DNA of 64,000 nt from an uncultured Erythrobacter sp. Its GTDB lineage: Bacteria > Pseudomonadota > Alphaproteobacteria > Sphingomonadales > Sphingomonadaceae. Both the position numbers and the translations under genes were made by a program. The stretch covers positions 496,001 to 560,000 of the forward strand of contig CANMSD010000001.1 of the NCBI GenBank assembly GCA_947500645.1. Reading direction: 5' to 3'. The notes under the pieces are model-generated. The model ran no database searches and was not told the DNA's origin. It was given only the letters and a program-made list of their open reading frames with translations. Below are positions 27,577 through 36,535 of this stretch, piece by piece (position 1 is the first letter of the stretch; the number at the start of each line of letters is the position of its first letter).

Positions 27577-29235
27577 TTGAAAAAGAACTTCACCCCCGAA
27601 GACGAATTGCTGTTCCTTGCACTGGGCGGTTCCGGCGAGATTGGCATGAACGTCAATCTCTACGGCTGCAAAGGCAAGTGGATGATGGTCGACCTGGGCA
27701 TGACCTTTTCGGGCAATGAATATCCCGGCCTGGATCTTGTTTTTTCCGATCTGGAATTCATCGAAGAGCGCGCGAAAGACTTGCTCGGCATTGTGCTGAC
27801 GCACGCGCACGAGGACCATATCGGCGCGGTCCCGTATTTCGCCGAGGAGCTAGGCGTTCCGCTCTATGCGACGCCGTTCACCGCTGATCTGGTGGCACGC
27901 AAGCTGGAGGAAGCGGGGCTGACCGGACAGGTCGAGCTGAACATTATCGAAGAGGATCACGGTTCGATCCAGCTCGGCCCGTTCAACATCACTTACATTC
28001 CGCTCGCGCACTCCATCGCGGAGGGCAACGCTCTGCTGATTGATACTCCTCATGGACGGATCTTTCACACTGGCGACTGGAAGCTCGATGAAGAACCGAT
28101 CATCGGCGAGCCGACCACTGAAGAAGAGCTGCGCGCAATGGGCGATGAGGGCATCCACACCCTCGTTTGCGATTCCACCAATGTTTTCAACCCGAACCCG
28201 AGCGGGTCAGAGGGCGCGGTCTATCGCGGGTTGATGGACGAAGTCGCCAAACACACCGGCAAACGAGTTATGGTGACAACCTTCGCCTCCAATGTGGCCC
28301 GACTGCAGACGCTCGGCGATGTCGCGCGCGAAACCGGGCGGCAATTGTGCGTCGCCGGGCGCTCGCTGGACCGGATCATCGAAGTGGCGCAGGACAATGG
28401 CTATCTCGAGGACTTTCCCGAGACGGTCGATTGGGACACCGCGATGGGCCTGCCGCGAGGAGAGGTGCTGATCCTTGCAACCGGAGGACAAGGGGAGCCG
28501 CGTGCTGCTCTGTCGCGTGTAGCAGAAGACAATCACCCTATCTCGCTGACCAGCGGCGATGTCGTGCTATTCTCAAGCCGCCAGATTCCGGGCAACGAGA
28601 TCGCTATTGGCAAGGTTCAAAACCAGCTTGCCAAGCGCGGCATCACGATGGTGACCGACCGCCAGAGCGAGATACACGTCTCCGGCCATCCGGGGCGCCC
28701 TGAACTCGAAGCGCTGTACAGCTGGCTCAGACCAGAAGTGCTGGTGCCCGTACATGGCGAAATGCGCCATATGATGGAGCAGGCCAGGGTCGGCAAAGCG
28801 TCGGGCATCCCTCACAATATCGTTCAGGCCAATGGCGATATCGTGCGCTTGGCTCCCGGTGAGCCAGGTAAGCTAGCCGAAGTGCGCAATGGTCGACTGG
28901 TACTTGATGGAGATATCATAGCGCCTGCCGATGGCGATGCGATCGTGATGCGGCGGAGGATCGCGCGCGAAGGGGTGATGTTCGTCGTGCTCGCTCCCAA
29001 TGGCGAATCCGAGATCGACGCTCTGGGCCTACCGCTCGACGAAGACATGGATGACTTTATCGAAGAGGCCAAGGCCGATATCGCCAAGGCGGTGCGCAAA
29101 CTGAAAGGGCGCGATGTCGCCGACATTTCGGAGGCCGCACGCCTGGCAGCGCGTCGGGCGGCGCAGCGCTGGTCAGGCAAGCGGCCGCAAGTCCGCGTTG
29201 CCCTGCCCGGACTTGACCGAAATGCCTCGCGCTGA
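27577..29235 (+). CDS. rnj: Ribonuclease J
   Basis: Metallo-beta-lactamase/beta-CASP ribonuclease with 5'-3' exo- and endonuclease activity in RNA maturation and decay. The 552-residue protein starts with the typical LLFLALGGSGEIGMN and has the metal motif LTHAHEDHIG (His76, His78, Asp80, His81), the beta-CASP domain with VMVTTFASNVARLQ, and the HVSGHPGRPELE / PVHGEMRHM motifs near 355-395. The start appears to be TTG 27577 without a clear Shine-Dalgarno, the weakest point of the call. The last base of the stop is shared with the next ATG. Confidence 0.95.
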   Translation: MKKNFTPEDELLFLALGGSGEIGMNVNLYGCKGKWMMVDLGMTFSGNEYPGLDLVFSDLEFIEERAKDLLGIVLTHAHEDHIGAVPYFAEELGVPLYATPFTADLVARKLEEAGLTGQVELNIIEEDHGSIQLGPFNITYIPLAHSIAEGNALLIDTPHGRIFHTGDWKLDEEPIIGEPTTEEELRAMGDEGIHTLVCDSTNVFNPNPSGSEGAVYRGLMDEVAKHTGKRVMVTTFASNVARLQTLGDVARETGRQLCVAGRSLDRIIEVAQDNGYLEDFPETVDWDTAMGLPRGEVLILATGGQGEPRAALSRVAEDNHPISLTSGDVVLFSSRQIPGNEIAIGKVQNQLAKRGITMVTDRQSEIHVSGHPGRPELEALYSWLRPEVLVPVHGEMRHMMEQARVGKASGIPHNIVQANGDIVRLAPGEPGKLAEVRNGRLVLDGDIIAPADGDAIVMRRRIAREGVMFVVLAPNGESEIDALGLPLDEDMDDFIEEAKADIAKAVRKLKGRDVADISEAARLAARRAAQRWSGKRPQVRVALPGLDRNASR

Positions 29236-29519
29236 TGGCCTGGACCTCGATCCTTGCGATTTACCTGCTGTTTTGGGTGATGACGGCGTTTTTCATGCTG
29301 CCGTTTGGCGTGCGCACGCATGATGAAATGGGCATCGAAAAAGTGCCGGGGCAAGCTGATAGCGCGCCTGCGAACTTTCGCCCGCGAAAACTACTCCTCC
29401 GCGCGACAATCATCGCGACGATCCTGACAGGACTGTTCGTGGCGAACTATGAATATGGCTGGGTCGGCGCGGATGATGTGAACATCTTCCCCGATCCGCC
29501 TTCACAGACGCAGCGGTAA
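29235..29519 (+). CDS. DUF1467 family membrane protein
   Basis: A 94-residue membrane protein of unknown role. Two hydrophobic helices (about 5-25 and 55-74) flank a polar loop with the family-typical LPFGVRTHDEMG. It is usually found, as here, directly after RNase J in alphaproteobacteria; its ATG shares a base with the rnj stop. It converges on the coiled-coil gene with 32 bases between the stops, which include a short GGGG-TGT-CCCC hairpin. Confidence 0.82.
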   Translation: MAWTSILAIYLLFWVMTAFFMLPFGVRTHDEMGIEKVPGQADSAPANFRPRKLLLRATIIATILTGLFVANYEYGWVGADDVNIFPDPPSQTQR

Positions 29520-29551
29520 AAGAGCTGGGCGAGGGGTGTCCCCCCTTCTGA

Positions 29552-32206
29552 TCAGTTGCGCAGACGCTCAATCGCTTGGGCAAGAAGCACGTAGAGCTTA
29601 CCCATATCCGAACCCAGAACCGTCACACTTAGCGCATTGCCGTCACGGGTGGACAGCATCGAACGCAGCATCGATTCAAAGTCATGGATATACCGGCTGA
29701 CATTGCCGCGGAATGCGTCATCCTTCTGATAAAGATCGGCAATCTCACGCGCTTCGCCATTGTCGATCAGGCGCACCGCGCGCCGCGTAAAGATACCGCG
29801 ATCACCCTTCAGGTACGCCTCCCAAGCGGTATCAGTGACATCTGTCGAAAGCGCCGAGGTGATATCGATCGCGCTTGAGTTGAGGCTATCGGTGATAAGC
29901 GCCATGCGCCGGGCAAAGTCATTGTTGACCTGCTCTTCCGCTAGCTCGCGAGCGCGGGTGACGCGCTGCTCAAGATTGCCCGTCAGCTCATTCACCTTGG
30001 CGAGCTGATCGCGCAATTGCACCGCAGCCTCGCGTCCGGCACCGGAGGCATGTGCAGCGGCTTGCTCAAGCCGCCCAATCGCTTCGGCACTCTCGCTGCG
30101 CAGCGATTTCTCGAGCGTTTCAACCGCTCCCACACCGACATACTCAGCCAAGTTCGCGATCCGCTCGCGTGTGCCTTCATCGATTGCGTGGAAAGCCGCC
30201 GCAGTCGCTGCTTCCAGCTGACCAATCGCTGCACGCAACTTATCCTGAGCGTCGCCTGAAAATGCCTCGGTCTCGCCGGAGAGCTTCGCAAGATTGCCGC
30301 GAAGCCCCTGCAGCTTGGCCATAGTCTCTTCCATTTGCTCGGCCAGCTTGGCCTGCAACTCGTCAATCGAGCGATCAGTCTGCGTCAGATTCTCCTGCGT
30401 CGCCGCGATATGGCCCGACAGCGCCATGGTGCGTTCGTTCGTGTCACCCATGGTAGAGCTCAACATAAATGCGCGCTCTTCAACGTCGGTGAGTTTTTCA
30501 GCAGAATTCTCAATCGCTTGGTCGAAGTCCTCGCGGGCATGACGCGCACCCGATTGGATAATCTCAAGCAAACGGATTCCGCTCTCGGTCAAGGCCGAAA
30601 TCTGCTCTTCAGTTTCAGTCAGCTCATGACGGTTTCCAGCGAGTTGTTCGCCAAGATTGGCCAGACCGCTGCTGACGCTTTCACGCGCCGCATCACCGTG
30701 CGCGGAGATTGTGCCGAACAGAGCGCCCAATTGATCAAGCTTCTCCGTCATCTCCGCGCCATGCGCGACGAGTTTCTCCGTATCGGCGATCTGCGCTTCA
30801 CGGCGTGTGGCAAGAGCTTCATCGAGTTCGGCTAGACGCTGCGACAGGACTTCACTGGCTTGCGCTTCACGCGTATCGAATTCGTCCTGACGTTTGGCCA
30901 TTTTCTCAATAAACGCGAGATCGCGCTGAGAGAGCTGTTCGTCGAACCGAGCAGCGGCTTCATTTACACCTTCGATCCGATCCCGTGCTGCGCTGAGCGC
31001 CTTCGCATCGAGTTCATTGAGCTGAGCGACCACTTCCGAGATTTCGTCACGCAAGCGGTCCTTCGATTGCCGCAGAGCATTGAGCGAATCCGCCTCGGCT
31101 TCGCGCAGGCTAGCCGCGAGCGCTTCGCCTTCGCCGCGTAGCAATGCGATCCGCGCTTGCATGGCGTCGAGAGACTTCTCTTCCTGCTCCGCGAAATCCT
31201 TGTCGAGGCCCGACAGTCCCTCGCGCAAGTCGTCGGCACGCTGGCGCATGGCGGAGAGGGCACCCACTTCGCGGTTGTCCAGCTCCGTGCGATAGGCGTC
31301 GGTCTTTTCATTGAGCGCCTCAAAACGTGCCGCTGCTTGCACCTCGATCATGCTCAATTGCGTTTCAAATCTGCCAAGCGTCTTTTCGATCTTGCCGCTT
31401 AGCGCCTGCACTTGATTCTCACTCGCTTGGCCGAACTGGTTAAGGCGTTCAAACCCGGAAATCAGCTTCTCAAGTTGCTCTTGCGACGTCCGACCAGCAT
31501 TGCCCACCTGGTTGGAGACATCGCGCGCCGAGGTGGCAATGACGGGCAGGTCATCGCGCAATTTGCTCATATTGCTGAGCGCCGTATCGCTCACGTCCCC
31601 AATCTTATCGACCTGCTTGCCATTATTCTTGATGAGCTGCTGAAGCTCATCAGCATGTGTGGAAATCCGCTCGCTGGCGATCCGTCCAAGCGATTCCAGC
31701 TCGAGCGATTGCGCGCTAAGGAATTCGCGTGCGAGGCTCAGCTCGCGATTGACCACGCCAAGACGCGTTTCAAGCTCTGCCGATTCTGCCGAGAGCATCG
31801 CCGCCGTGTCAGCAAAGCGTCGCGCTTCACGGTTCGAATTGCGCATCGCAACCAGCCACGCGATCCCGATCAACAGGACCGGCACAGACCAATCGATAAT
31901 CCAGCGTGTCCATTGCTGCGGCGTGCTCGAAACACTCAGAACTTCACTGCGCAAGGCCCAGATATAAAATCCAGTCCATGCGAGGATGGCAGTGATCGCC
32001 AAAGTCGGGATAACCCATTCAAACCGCGAGCGGGGATAGACGTAATCGTCCTCTTCATAAGCATCGTTTTCGACAAAGGCGTCGGAATAATCCTCACCCT
32101 CCTCGACTTCGAATTCCGTTTCGAGCTCTTCGCCCTCAACTGATTGAACGGATGCGTCATGCGCGGCTTCAGGCCCAACGGCCCTAATGTGCGGTTCCCG
32201 AGACAT
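29552..32206 (-). CDS. Large membrane-anchored coiled-coil protein (unknown)
   Basis: An 884-residue protein of unknown function. It has a strongly acidic N-terminal ~55 residues, two membrane helices (about 64-84 and 103-121), then a positive MRNSNREARR stop-transfer segment. By the positive-inside rule the remaining ~750 residues should be cytoplasmic. These are almost entirely heptad-like helices, rich in Ala/Glu/Gln/Arg, with irregular repeats around ALSAMRQRADDLREG and SLDAMQARIALLRGE. A distinct C-terminal block of ~110 residues (TAWEAYLKGDRGIFTRRAVRLI ... YIHDFESMLRSML) looks globular and conserved. There is no ATP-binding motif. A structural or polar-scaffold role is possible. It diverges from the Hpt-like gene. 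Confidence 0.75.
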   Translation of the reverse strand: MSREPHIRAVGPEAAHDASVQSVEGEELETEFEVEEGEDYSDAFVENDAYEEDDYVYPRSRFEWVIPTLAITAILAWTGFYIWALRSEVLSVSSTPQQWTRWIIDWSVPVLLIGIAWLVAMRNSNREARRFADTAAMLSAESAELETRLGVVNRELSLAREFLSAQSLELESLGRIASERISTHADELQQLIKNNGKQVDKIGDVSDTALSNMSKLRDDLPVIATSARDVSNQVGNAGRTSQEQLEKLISGFERLNQFGQASENQVQALSGKIEKTLGRFETQLSMIEVQAAARFEALNEKTDAYRTELDNREVGALSAMRQRADDLREGLSGLDKDFAEQEEKSLDAMQARIALLRGEGEALAASLREAEADSLNALRQSKDRLRDEISEVVAQLNELDAKALSAARDRIEGVNEAAARFDEQLSQRDLAFIEKMAKRQDEFDTREAQASEVLSQRLAELDEALATRREAQIADTEKLVAHGAEMTEKLDQLGALFGTISAHGDAARESVSSGLANLGEQLAGNRHELTETEEQISALTESGIRLLEIIQSGARHAREDFDQAIENSAEKLTDVEERAFMLSSTMGDTNERTMALSGHIAATQENLTQTDRSIDELQAKLAEQMEETMAKLQGLRGNLAKLSGETEAFSGDAQDKLRAAIGQLEAATAAAFHAIDEGTRERIANLAEYVGVGAVETLEKSLRSESAEAIGRLEQAAAHASGAGREAAVQLRDQLAKVNELTGNLEQRVTRARELAEEQVNNDFARRMALITDSLNSSAIDITSALSTDVTDTAWEAYLKGDRGIFTRRAVRLIDNGEAREIADLYQKDDAFRGNVSRYIHDFESMLRSMLSTRDGNALSVTVLGSDMGKLYVLLAQAIERLRN

Positions 32207-32276
32207 GAGTCAGTAATACCCCCAAGCGGGAAAAGTATAAACCCCGCATTAACTCTCAAGCGATAAACCGCCCTTC

Positions 32277-32579
32277 ATGGCATATGAAAGTGGTGCTCTT
32301 GATGCGACTTTGGCGGCGGCAGCTGGGGATGATCCAGCTCTGCGGCGAGAATTGCGTGTCGCCTTTGTAGATAGCGCAACGCGGCAGCTCGACCTGTTGA
32401 AGCGATCGCGCTGCGACGGAAACTGGAACGTTGCAGCAATGCGGCTGAAGGGGCTGGCTGCCAGCTTCCACGCCGAGGAATTGTCGGTAGCGGCGGAGAA
32501 CGCCTTGACCAGCGCGCCCGGCGAACCGGCGGCCATTCGTGAGATCGAAGCAGTTCTCACCAACTTCTCCAAAGATTGA
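32277..32579 (+). CDS. Hpt-like protein lacking the phosphohistidine
   Basis: A 100-residue helical protein that matches the middle of a histidine phosphotransfer domain: LRVAFVDSATRQLDLLKRS ... AAMRLKGLAASFHAEEL resembles the usual x-H-x-LKG-x-A pattern. The codon at the His position is ATG (Met55), with the LKG that follows it intact at 57-59. It therefore probably cannot accept phosphate and could instead act as a binding partner, like other pseudo-Hpt proteins. The ATG at 32277 follows a 70-base divergent spacer. The Hpt relation is by pattern only. Confidence 0.6.
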   Translation: MAYESGALDATLAAAAGDDPALRRELRVAFVDSATRQLDLLKRSRCDGNWNVAAMRLKGLAASFHAEELSVAAENALTSAPGEPAAIREIEAVLTNFSKD

Positions 32580-32642
32580 TCTGAAAAGAATTGCGGTAAA
32601 AGCGCCCGCCTGCCGCTTGGCATAGGGCCTTTGCTGGCACTA

Positions 32643-32660
32643 CCTCCGATGAAACGGAGG
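32643..32660 (+). promoter_or_regulatory. Hairpin enclosing the Shine-Dalgarno of the next gene
   Basis: CCTCCG (32643-32648) pairs perfectly with CGGAGG (32655-32660) across the loop ATGAAA. The right arm is the Shine-Dalgarno of the TTG start at 32669, eight bases downstream. Folding would hide the ribosome-binding site, so translation could depend on melting, ribosome passage or a ligand. Confidence 0.45.
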
Positions 32661-32668
32661 ATATACAC

Positions 32669-33850
32669 TTGCGAACCGCCATTTTGGCAGCGCTGAAAAG
32701 GACCGAAGCGGGCGAGATCCGTGCTTTTCTGCCGCTCGGCGGCCGTACAGTGCTGGCATGGCAATTCGATGTGGTTCGCTCGCTGGGCTGCGAGCGCGTG
32801 ATCTGCCTGTGCGAGGCGCCAGGCCCAGAGATCTTGGAATTGCAACACGAGGCGGAGGCTGCTGGCGTCCAGTTCCACGCGGTACGCGGGCCGTTGCAGG
32901 TGGTCGGGCTAGTTACGGCGGATCAGGACCTCGTGATGCTGCTGGATGGGCTGGTGATAGCGCCTGACCTTGCGGCGAAACTGAGCGAAGGCGGGCGCAT
33001 GATCGCTTCGCTTCCGGCTGCAAGCTCACTGGCGAGCGATTATCCCAGTGATTTTGAGCGAATTGACGCCACGCGCGCCTGGGCGGGATTGGCGATAATT
33101 CGCGGGAGCCTCGCCGCGAAACTGGCCGATCTGCCCGCCGATAGCGATACGATGTCGTTGCTCCTGCGCCTGGGGCTACAATCGGGCGGCAAAGATGTGC
33201 CCTTAGCCAATGAACACCTGACCAGCGGCGAGTTATTGCTGGCAGCCGATGGGGAAGGGCTGGTCAAACGACAGGAAACCCTGATCGCGCGGAGTGCCGA
33301 GCGCATCTCTTGGCTCGGGCCAGCCCGAGCGCTGGCTGCCACGATTGTGCGGCAGATCGCGCCGCGCGGCCTCGATCAAGGTCCGATGATCGCCACAAGT
33401 ATCGGGATAGGGGCGCTTTTGGGCATGGTCGCTGCTTTCTGGTTCGATCAAAGCGTAACCGGACTGTCCATCGGCGCGATTGGAACATACGCGCTTGCTT
33501 TCGGACGTGCTGGAGCGCGACTTAGGTCCGGTCTGTACGGCCGCGTAACCAACGCCAGAAATTCTCGCATTTTTAGCGATTTGCAGGATGCTCTTGTCAT
33601 GCTGGGCCTGGCGCTACCTGCTCTTGCAGCGCAATCACTTGCGCTGGCGGCACTGCCTATCCTCGCAATAGGCCTCGCTCGCCTTGCAGCAATTCTGGAA
33701 AGTGGCCCGATTCAGGCATTCTGGGCCGATCGAACAGCGCATCTGATGCTGTTCGCGATATGTGCCATTATCGGACAGCTCACCCTTGGTATTGCCGTTT
33801 TTGCGCTGCTGGCTTTAGCGCAGTGCACAATGCGAAGTCGCGCGTCTTAA
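32669..33850 (+). CDS. Nucleotidyltransferase-like protein with a C-terminal membrane domain (unknown)
   Basis: A 393-residue protein. The first ~220 residues resemble a nucleotide-sugar or MobA-like transferase in layout (AFLPLGGRTVLAWQFDVVRSLGCERVICL, then DLVMLLDGLVIAP), but the usual GGxGTRL loop is reduced to LPLGGRTV. The last ~150 residues hold about four membrane helices joined by a basic loop (GRAGARLRSGLYGRVTNARNSR). The architecture recalls inositol-phosphate cytidylyltransferase/CDP-alcohol transferase fusions, but the DGxxAR...D motif of those enzymes is not intact, so activity is uncertain. The start is TTG 32669 with GGAGG eight bases upstream. Confidence 0.6.
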   Translation: MRTAILAALKRTEAGEIRAFLPLGGRTVLAWQFDVVRSLGCERVICLCEAPGPEILELQHEAEAAGVQFHAVRGPLQVVGLVTADQDLVMLLDGLVIAPDLAAKLSEGGRMIASLPAASSLASDYPSDFERIDATRAWAGLAIIRGSLAAKLADLPADSDTMSLLLRLGLQSGGKDVPLANEHLTSGELLLAADGEGLVKRQETLIARSAERISWLGPARALAATIVRQIAPRGLDQGPMIATSIGIGALLGMVAAFWFDQSVTGLSIGAIGTYALAFGRAGARLRSGLYGRVTNARNSRIFSDLQDALVMLGLALPALAAQSLALAALPILAIGLARLAAILESGPIQAFWADRTAHLMLFAICAIIGQLTLGIAVFALLALAQCTMRSRAS

Positions 33851-33904
33851 GCTAATCTCGGCTTAACACTGCGGGGCTAGTGCAGTGTAATGGGCGGAGC
33901 CACG

Positions 33905-34864
33905 ATGGACAGATCGGCGCAATCAGCGATCGAAGCCATCCTGAGGGATGAGTTGGTACGCGGCGACCTCGCTTTAAGCGGGGTTGCGCCGGTGCTCGCT
34001 CACATGCTTGCCGGCTCTGGCGGATCGCTGGTCAGCGAGGCCATTGTTGCGCGGCTGCGCGGTATGCTGGGGCACCTTTCGCACCAATTGCTTGCCTCCA
34101 AGTCCGACAACTATTCATCACGTGATGCAGATAGGCTGACCGACTTTCTCGTCAGCGACGGTGCGATTTTGAGCCATTGCTATGCCATTGCGATGGAAGG
34201 GCATTTGTCGGAACGGCTAGAGCGCAAAACCGGGATCGACCAAGTCCTGACCCCGTTGATGCAGGAACTGATCGCGTCAACCAGCAGCGAAGTGGCCGAA
34301 TTGGCGATGAAAGCGCTGGCTGCGCAATCGCGCTTTGTACAAAGCCAAAAGCGGATGGACATGCCGATCGGCGAGCTTCCTGCCGATGTTTTTCAGATTC
34401 TACTGCGCCTGTGGGAGCAATCACCAAGCAATTCCGCTGACGACGATGCAAAGACCGCGCTCAAAGCCAGCCTCGCAAAGCTGAAAGCGGATTATGATGA
34501 AGGCGCGACGCGGACCGGCCTGCTGGCGCGGCTAGTTTCAGCCATGCGGGGCGGGGCGCGTGCGGCGCTGTCGCTTGAACACGCAGGGCTTGCGCTCTTT
34601 GCCACCGCACTGAACGCGCTGACCAAGCAGCCTCGTGAGCTCGCCATTCTATCATGTCACGAGCGCCAATCTGCCCGTCTCGCGCTCAGCCTGCGCGCCG
34701 CTGGCATGATTGAGAGTGAGATCGAGCAGCAGTTTGCATTGCTCCACCCGGAACAGCAACTGCCCGGCGGCTTCGACGATCTGCTGCCCGACCGCGCTCA
34801 GACTCTCATCAGCCAGTCTGATACCCGGCCGGAATTGCACCCTCGGCCGCGAAGGGTACAATAG
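33905..34864 (+). CDS. All-helical protein upstream of a kinase-like gene (unknown)
   Basis: A 319-residue protein with no signal peptide or membrane helix. It is composed mostly of amphipathic helices rich in Ala, Leu and Glu (for example LVSEAIVARLRGMLGHLSHQLL and MQELIASTSSEVAELAMKALAAQS), with a layout like other alphaproteobacterial helical-repeat proteins of unknown function. ATG 33905 is preferred over 33890 because GGCGGAG precedes it at good spacing. It lies 11 bases upstream of the kinase-like gene, so the two are probably co-expressed. An inverted repeat TTAAGC...GCTTAA (33847-33866) sits at the preceding stop. Confidence 0.62.
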   Translation: MDRSAQSAIEAILRDELVRGDLALSGVAPVLAHMLAGSGGSLVSEAIVARLRGMLGHLSHQLLASKSDNYSSRDADRLTDFLVSDGAILSHCYAIAMEGHLSERLERKTGIDQVLTPLMQELIASTSSEVAELAMKALAAQSRFVQSQKRMDMPIGELPADVFQILLRLWEQSPSNSADDDAKTALKASLAKLKADYDEGATRTGLLARLVSAMRGGARAALSLEHAGLALFATALNALTKQPRELAILSCHERQSARLALSLRAAGMIESEIEQQFALLHPEQQLPGGFDDLLPDRAQTLISQSDTRPELHPRPRRVQ

Positions 34865-34875
34865 GGTTGGGGGCA

Positions 34876-36264
34876 ATGGAACGCAGCGACACCTTGCTGG
34901 CCGCACGGGGCTTAACGGACGAACAGGATCGCCTGCTTTCGGCCGATGAGCCGTTGGCGAATCTGCATGCACGCTGTGGCGGCACGTTGCCGGGTACATT
35001 GGCAATTCCCGAGCTGCTCGATCTGGTGAAGCAAGGGCGCACATTCGGCCTGAAGTTAGCGCGCGAGTTCACTGCATTCGATGGCGAAGAAATCGTCACC
35101 GGCTTTGTTCGCATCCATCCGCTGGCAGGCGAGGCGGGCGGGGGCTGCGAGTTGCTGATCGAAAACTGGCACAGGCGCGAGCCGCATCCGGAAAGCGAGG
35201 CGGAGATCGCGGCGCGGATGGACGCGGTGGATCGCGCGACAGCCGAGATATCCATCCGACTGGACCGAAAGCAAAACGTGCAATTGCTGAGCGTGATGGC
35301 GAGCGATGCCCAAGCTCTTGAAGAGGCCGCACAGGGAGAGCCGGGCAAGAGCTGGACGCACTACATCGAGCTGGAAGGTGTTGCGCATCATCAACCGCTG
35401 CATTGGCGTCTGCTGGACGGTGCAAGTTGCACCGTGCCCGGCTCGGATCGCTCATGGCGGGCGCGGCTATTACCATTGGGTCCAACCTCCGAGGCACCCC
35501 GGGGGTTCGAATTGCTGCTGATTGCCGACCACCCGCTCGTTCCCGACGGCCTTTTCGAGAGTGAGACGGACGAGGGCGAAGGGGAGCACATGCACTTGAT
35601 TGGGAGCGCACTGACCCCGGCACTGCGCCAGCCCATTGCCCGGGTCATCGCCAATGCGGAGACGATCAAGGCGAAGCTGGCTGGTCCGTTGCGCGACGAA
35701 TATGCCGACTATGCGGGCAACATCGCCTCTGCCGGGCAGCATCTCAACGCCATGCTCGAGGATCTCGCCGATCTCGAAGTGGTCGAAGCCGAGGGTTTCA
35801 CCACAGCACGGGAAAAGGTCGATCTAGGCGATGCCGCGCGGCGTGCCGCCGGCATTCTCGGCGTGCGAGCGCAGGCGCGCAATATCACGGTCACGCTGCC
35901 GGGTGAGAATGACGAAGTGGTCGCGATCGGCGAGTTCCGCCGCGTTCTGCAAGTACTGATCAATTTGATCGGCAATGCCATCGCCTATTCGCCGGAAAGC
36001 AGCGAGGTAACCATCTCTCTTGCTCAGGAGGGCGAGGGAATGGTGTCTGTCAGCGTGGCGGATGAAGGCGCTGGCGTAAACGAAGAACAGGCTCCCCGGG
36101 TTTTCGAGAAATTCGAACGGCTTGGTCGCGATAATGACGGCGGATCGGGTCTTGGTCTTTATATCTCGCGCAAGCTGGCGTTGGCGATGCAGGGCGACCT
36201 GAGCCTCGAAAGCAAGCCCGGCAAAGGCGCGCGTTTCACATTAAGCCTGTCGACAGCGGACTAG
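34876..36264 (+). CDS. Sensor-histidine-kinase-like protein with a degenerate H-box
   Basis: A 462-residue cytoplasmic protein without membrane helices. An N-terminal sensory region (about 1-235) is followed by a dimerisation helix pair and a HATPase domain. The ATPase boxes are good: NLIGNAI (N-box, Asn363/Asn367), VADEGAGV (G1), FEKFERL (F) and GSGLGLYIS (G2). The H-box reads TPALRQPIA where SHELRTPLN is expected, placing Pro248 at the phospho-accepting His. It may therefore bind ATP without autophosphorylating, comparable in principle to DivL, which has Tyr there. ATG 34876 has GGGGG closely upstream. It converges on a small minus-strand gene. Confidence 0.8.
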   Translation: MERSDTLLAARGLTDEQDRLLSADEPLANLHARCGGTLPGTLAIPELLDLVKQGRTFGLKLAREFTAFDGEEIVTGFVRIHPLAGEAGGGCELLIENWHRREPHPESEAEIAARMDAVDRATAEISIRLDRKQNVQLLSVMASDAQALEEAAQGEPGKSWTHYIELEGVAHHQPLHWRLLDGASCTVPGSDRSWRARLLPLGPTSEAPRGFELLLIADHPLVPDGLFESETDEGEGEHMHLIGSALTPALRQPIARVIANAETIKAKLAGPLRDEYADYAGNIASAGQHLNAMLEDLADLEVVEAEGFTTAREKVDLGDAARRAAGILGVRAQARNITVTLPGENDEVVAIGEFRRVLQVLINLIGNAIAYSPESSEVTISLAQEGEGMVSVSVADEGAGVNEEQAPRVFEKFERLGRDNDGGSGLGLYISRKLALAMQGDLSLESKPGKGARFTLSLSTAD

Positions 36265-36286
36265 GTCGACGAAAATATGCGGTCGA

Positions 36287-36496
36287 CTACTGCCGAATAC
36301 GCTCCGCAGCCCAGATTAGTACCAAACCGATTGCGAGCGTGATGGCGCCGTAAAGCGCCCATTCGCGCTTCGCGAGCATGAAGCTATCCGCTGGCCAGCT
36401 GATAATCCCCGAGCCCTGCAGCGCCCAAAGCCCTCCCGACAAGACGAGTGCAAATCCGAAAACCTGAAGAAAAAGCCTCGCAAAATGGCGTCCCAT
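36287..36496 (-). CDS. Small two-helix membrane protein downstream of gltA (unknown)
   Basis: A 69-residue protein with two hydrophobic helices (about 10-27, FGFALVLSGGLWALQGSG, and 46-63, YGAITLAIGLVLIWAA) and a basic end. The ATG at 36496 is chosen because AGAGGAG lies ten bases upstream; a GTG at 36526 would add ten basic residues. It follows gltA on the same strand after 39 bases, so it is probably read from the gltA message. No function is known. Confidence 0.62.
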   Translation of the reverse strand: MGRHFARLFLQVFGFALVLSGGLWALQGSGIISWPADSFMLAKREWALYGAITLAIGLVLIWAAERIRQ

Positions 36497-36535
36497 AAGT
36501 GCGAGGCTCCTCTTTTTCGTTTTCACTAGCTGAGC

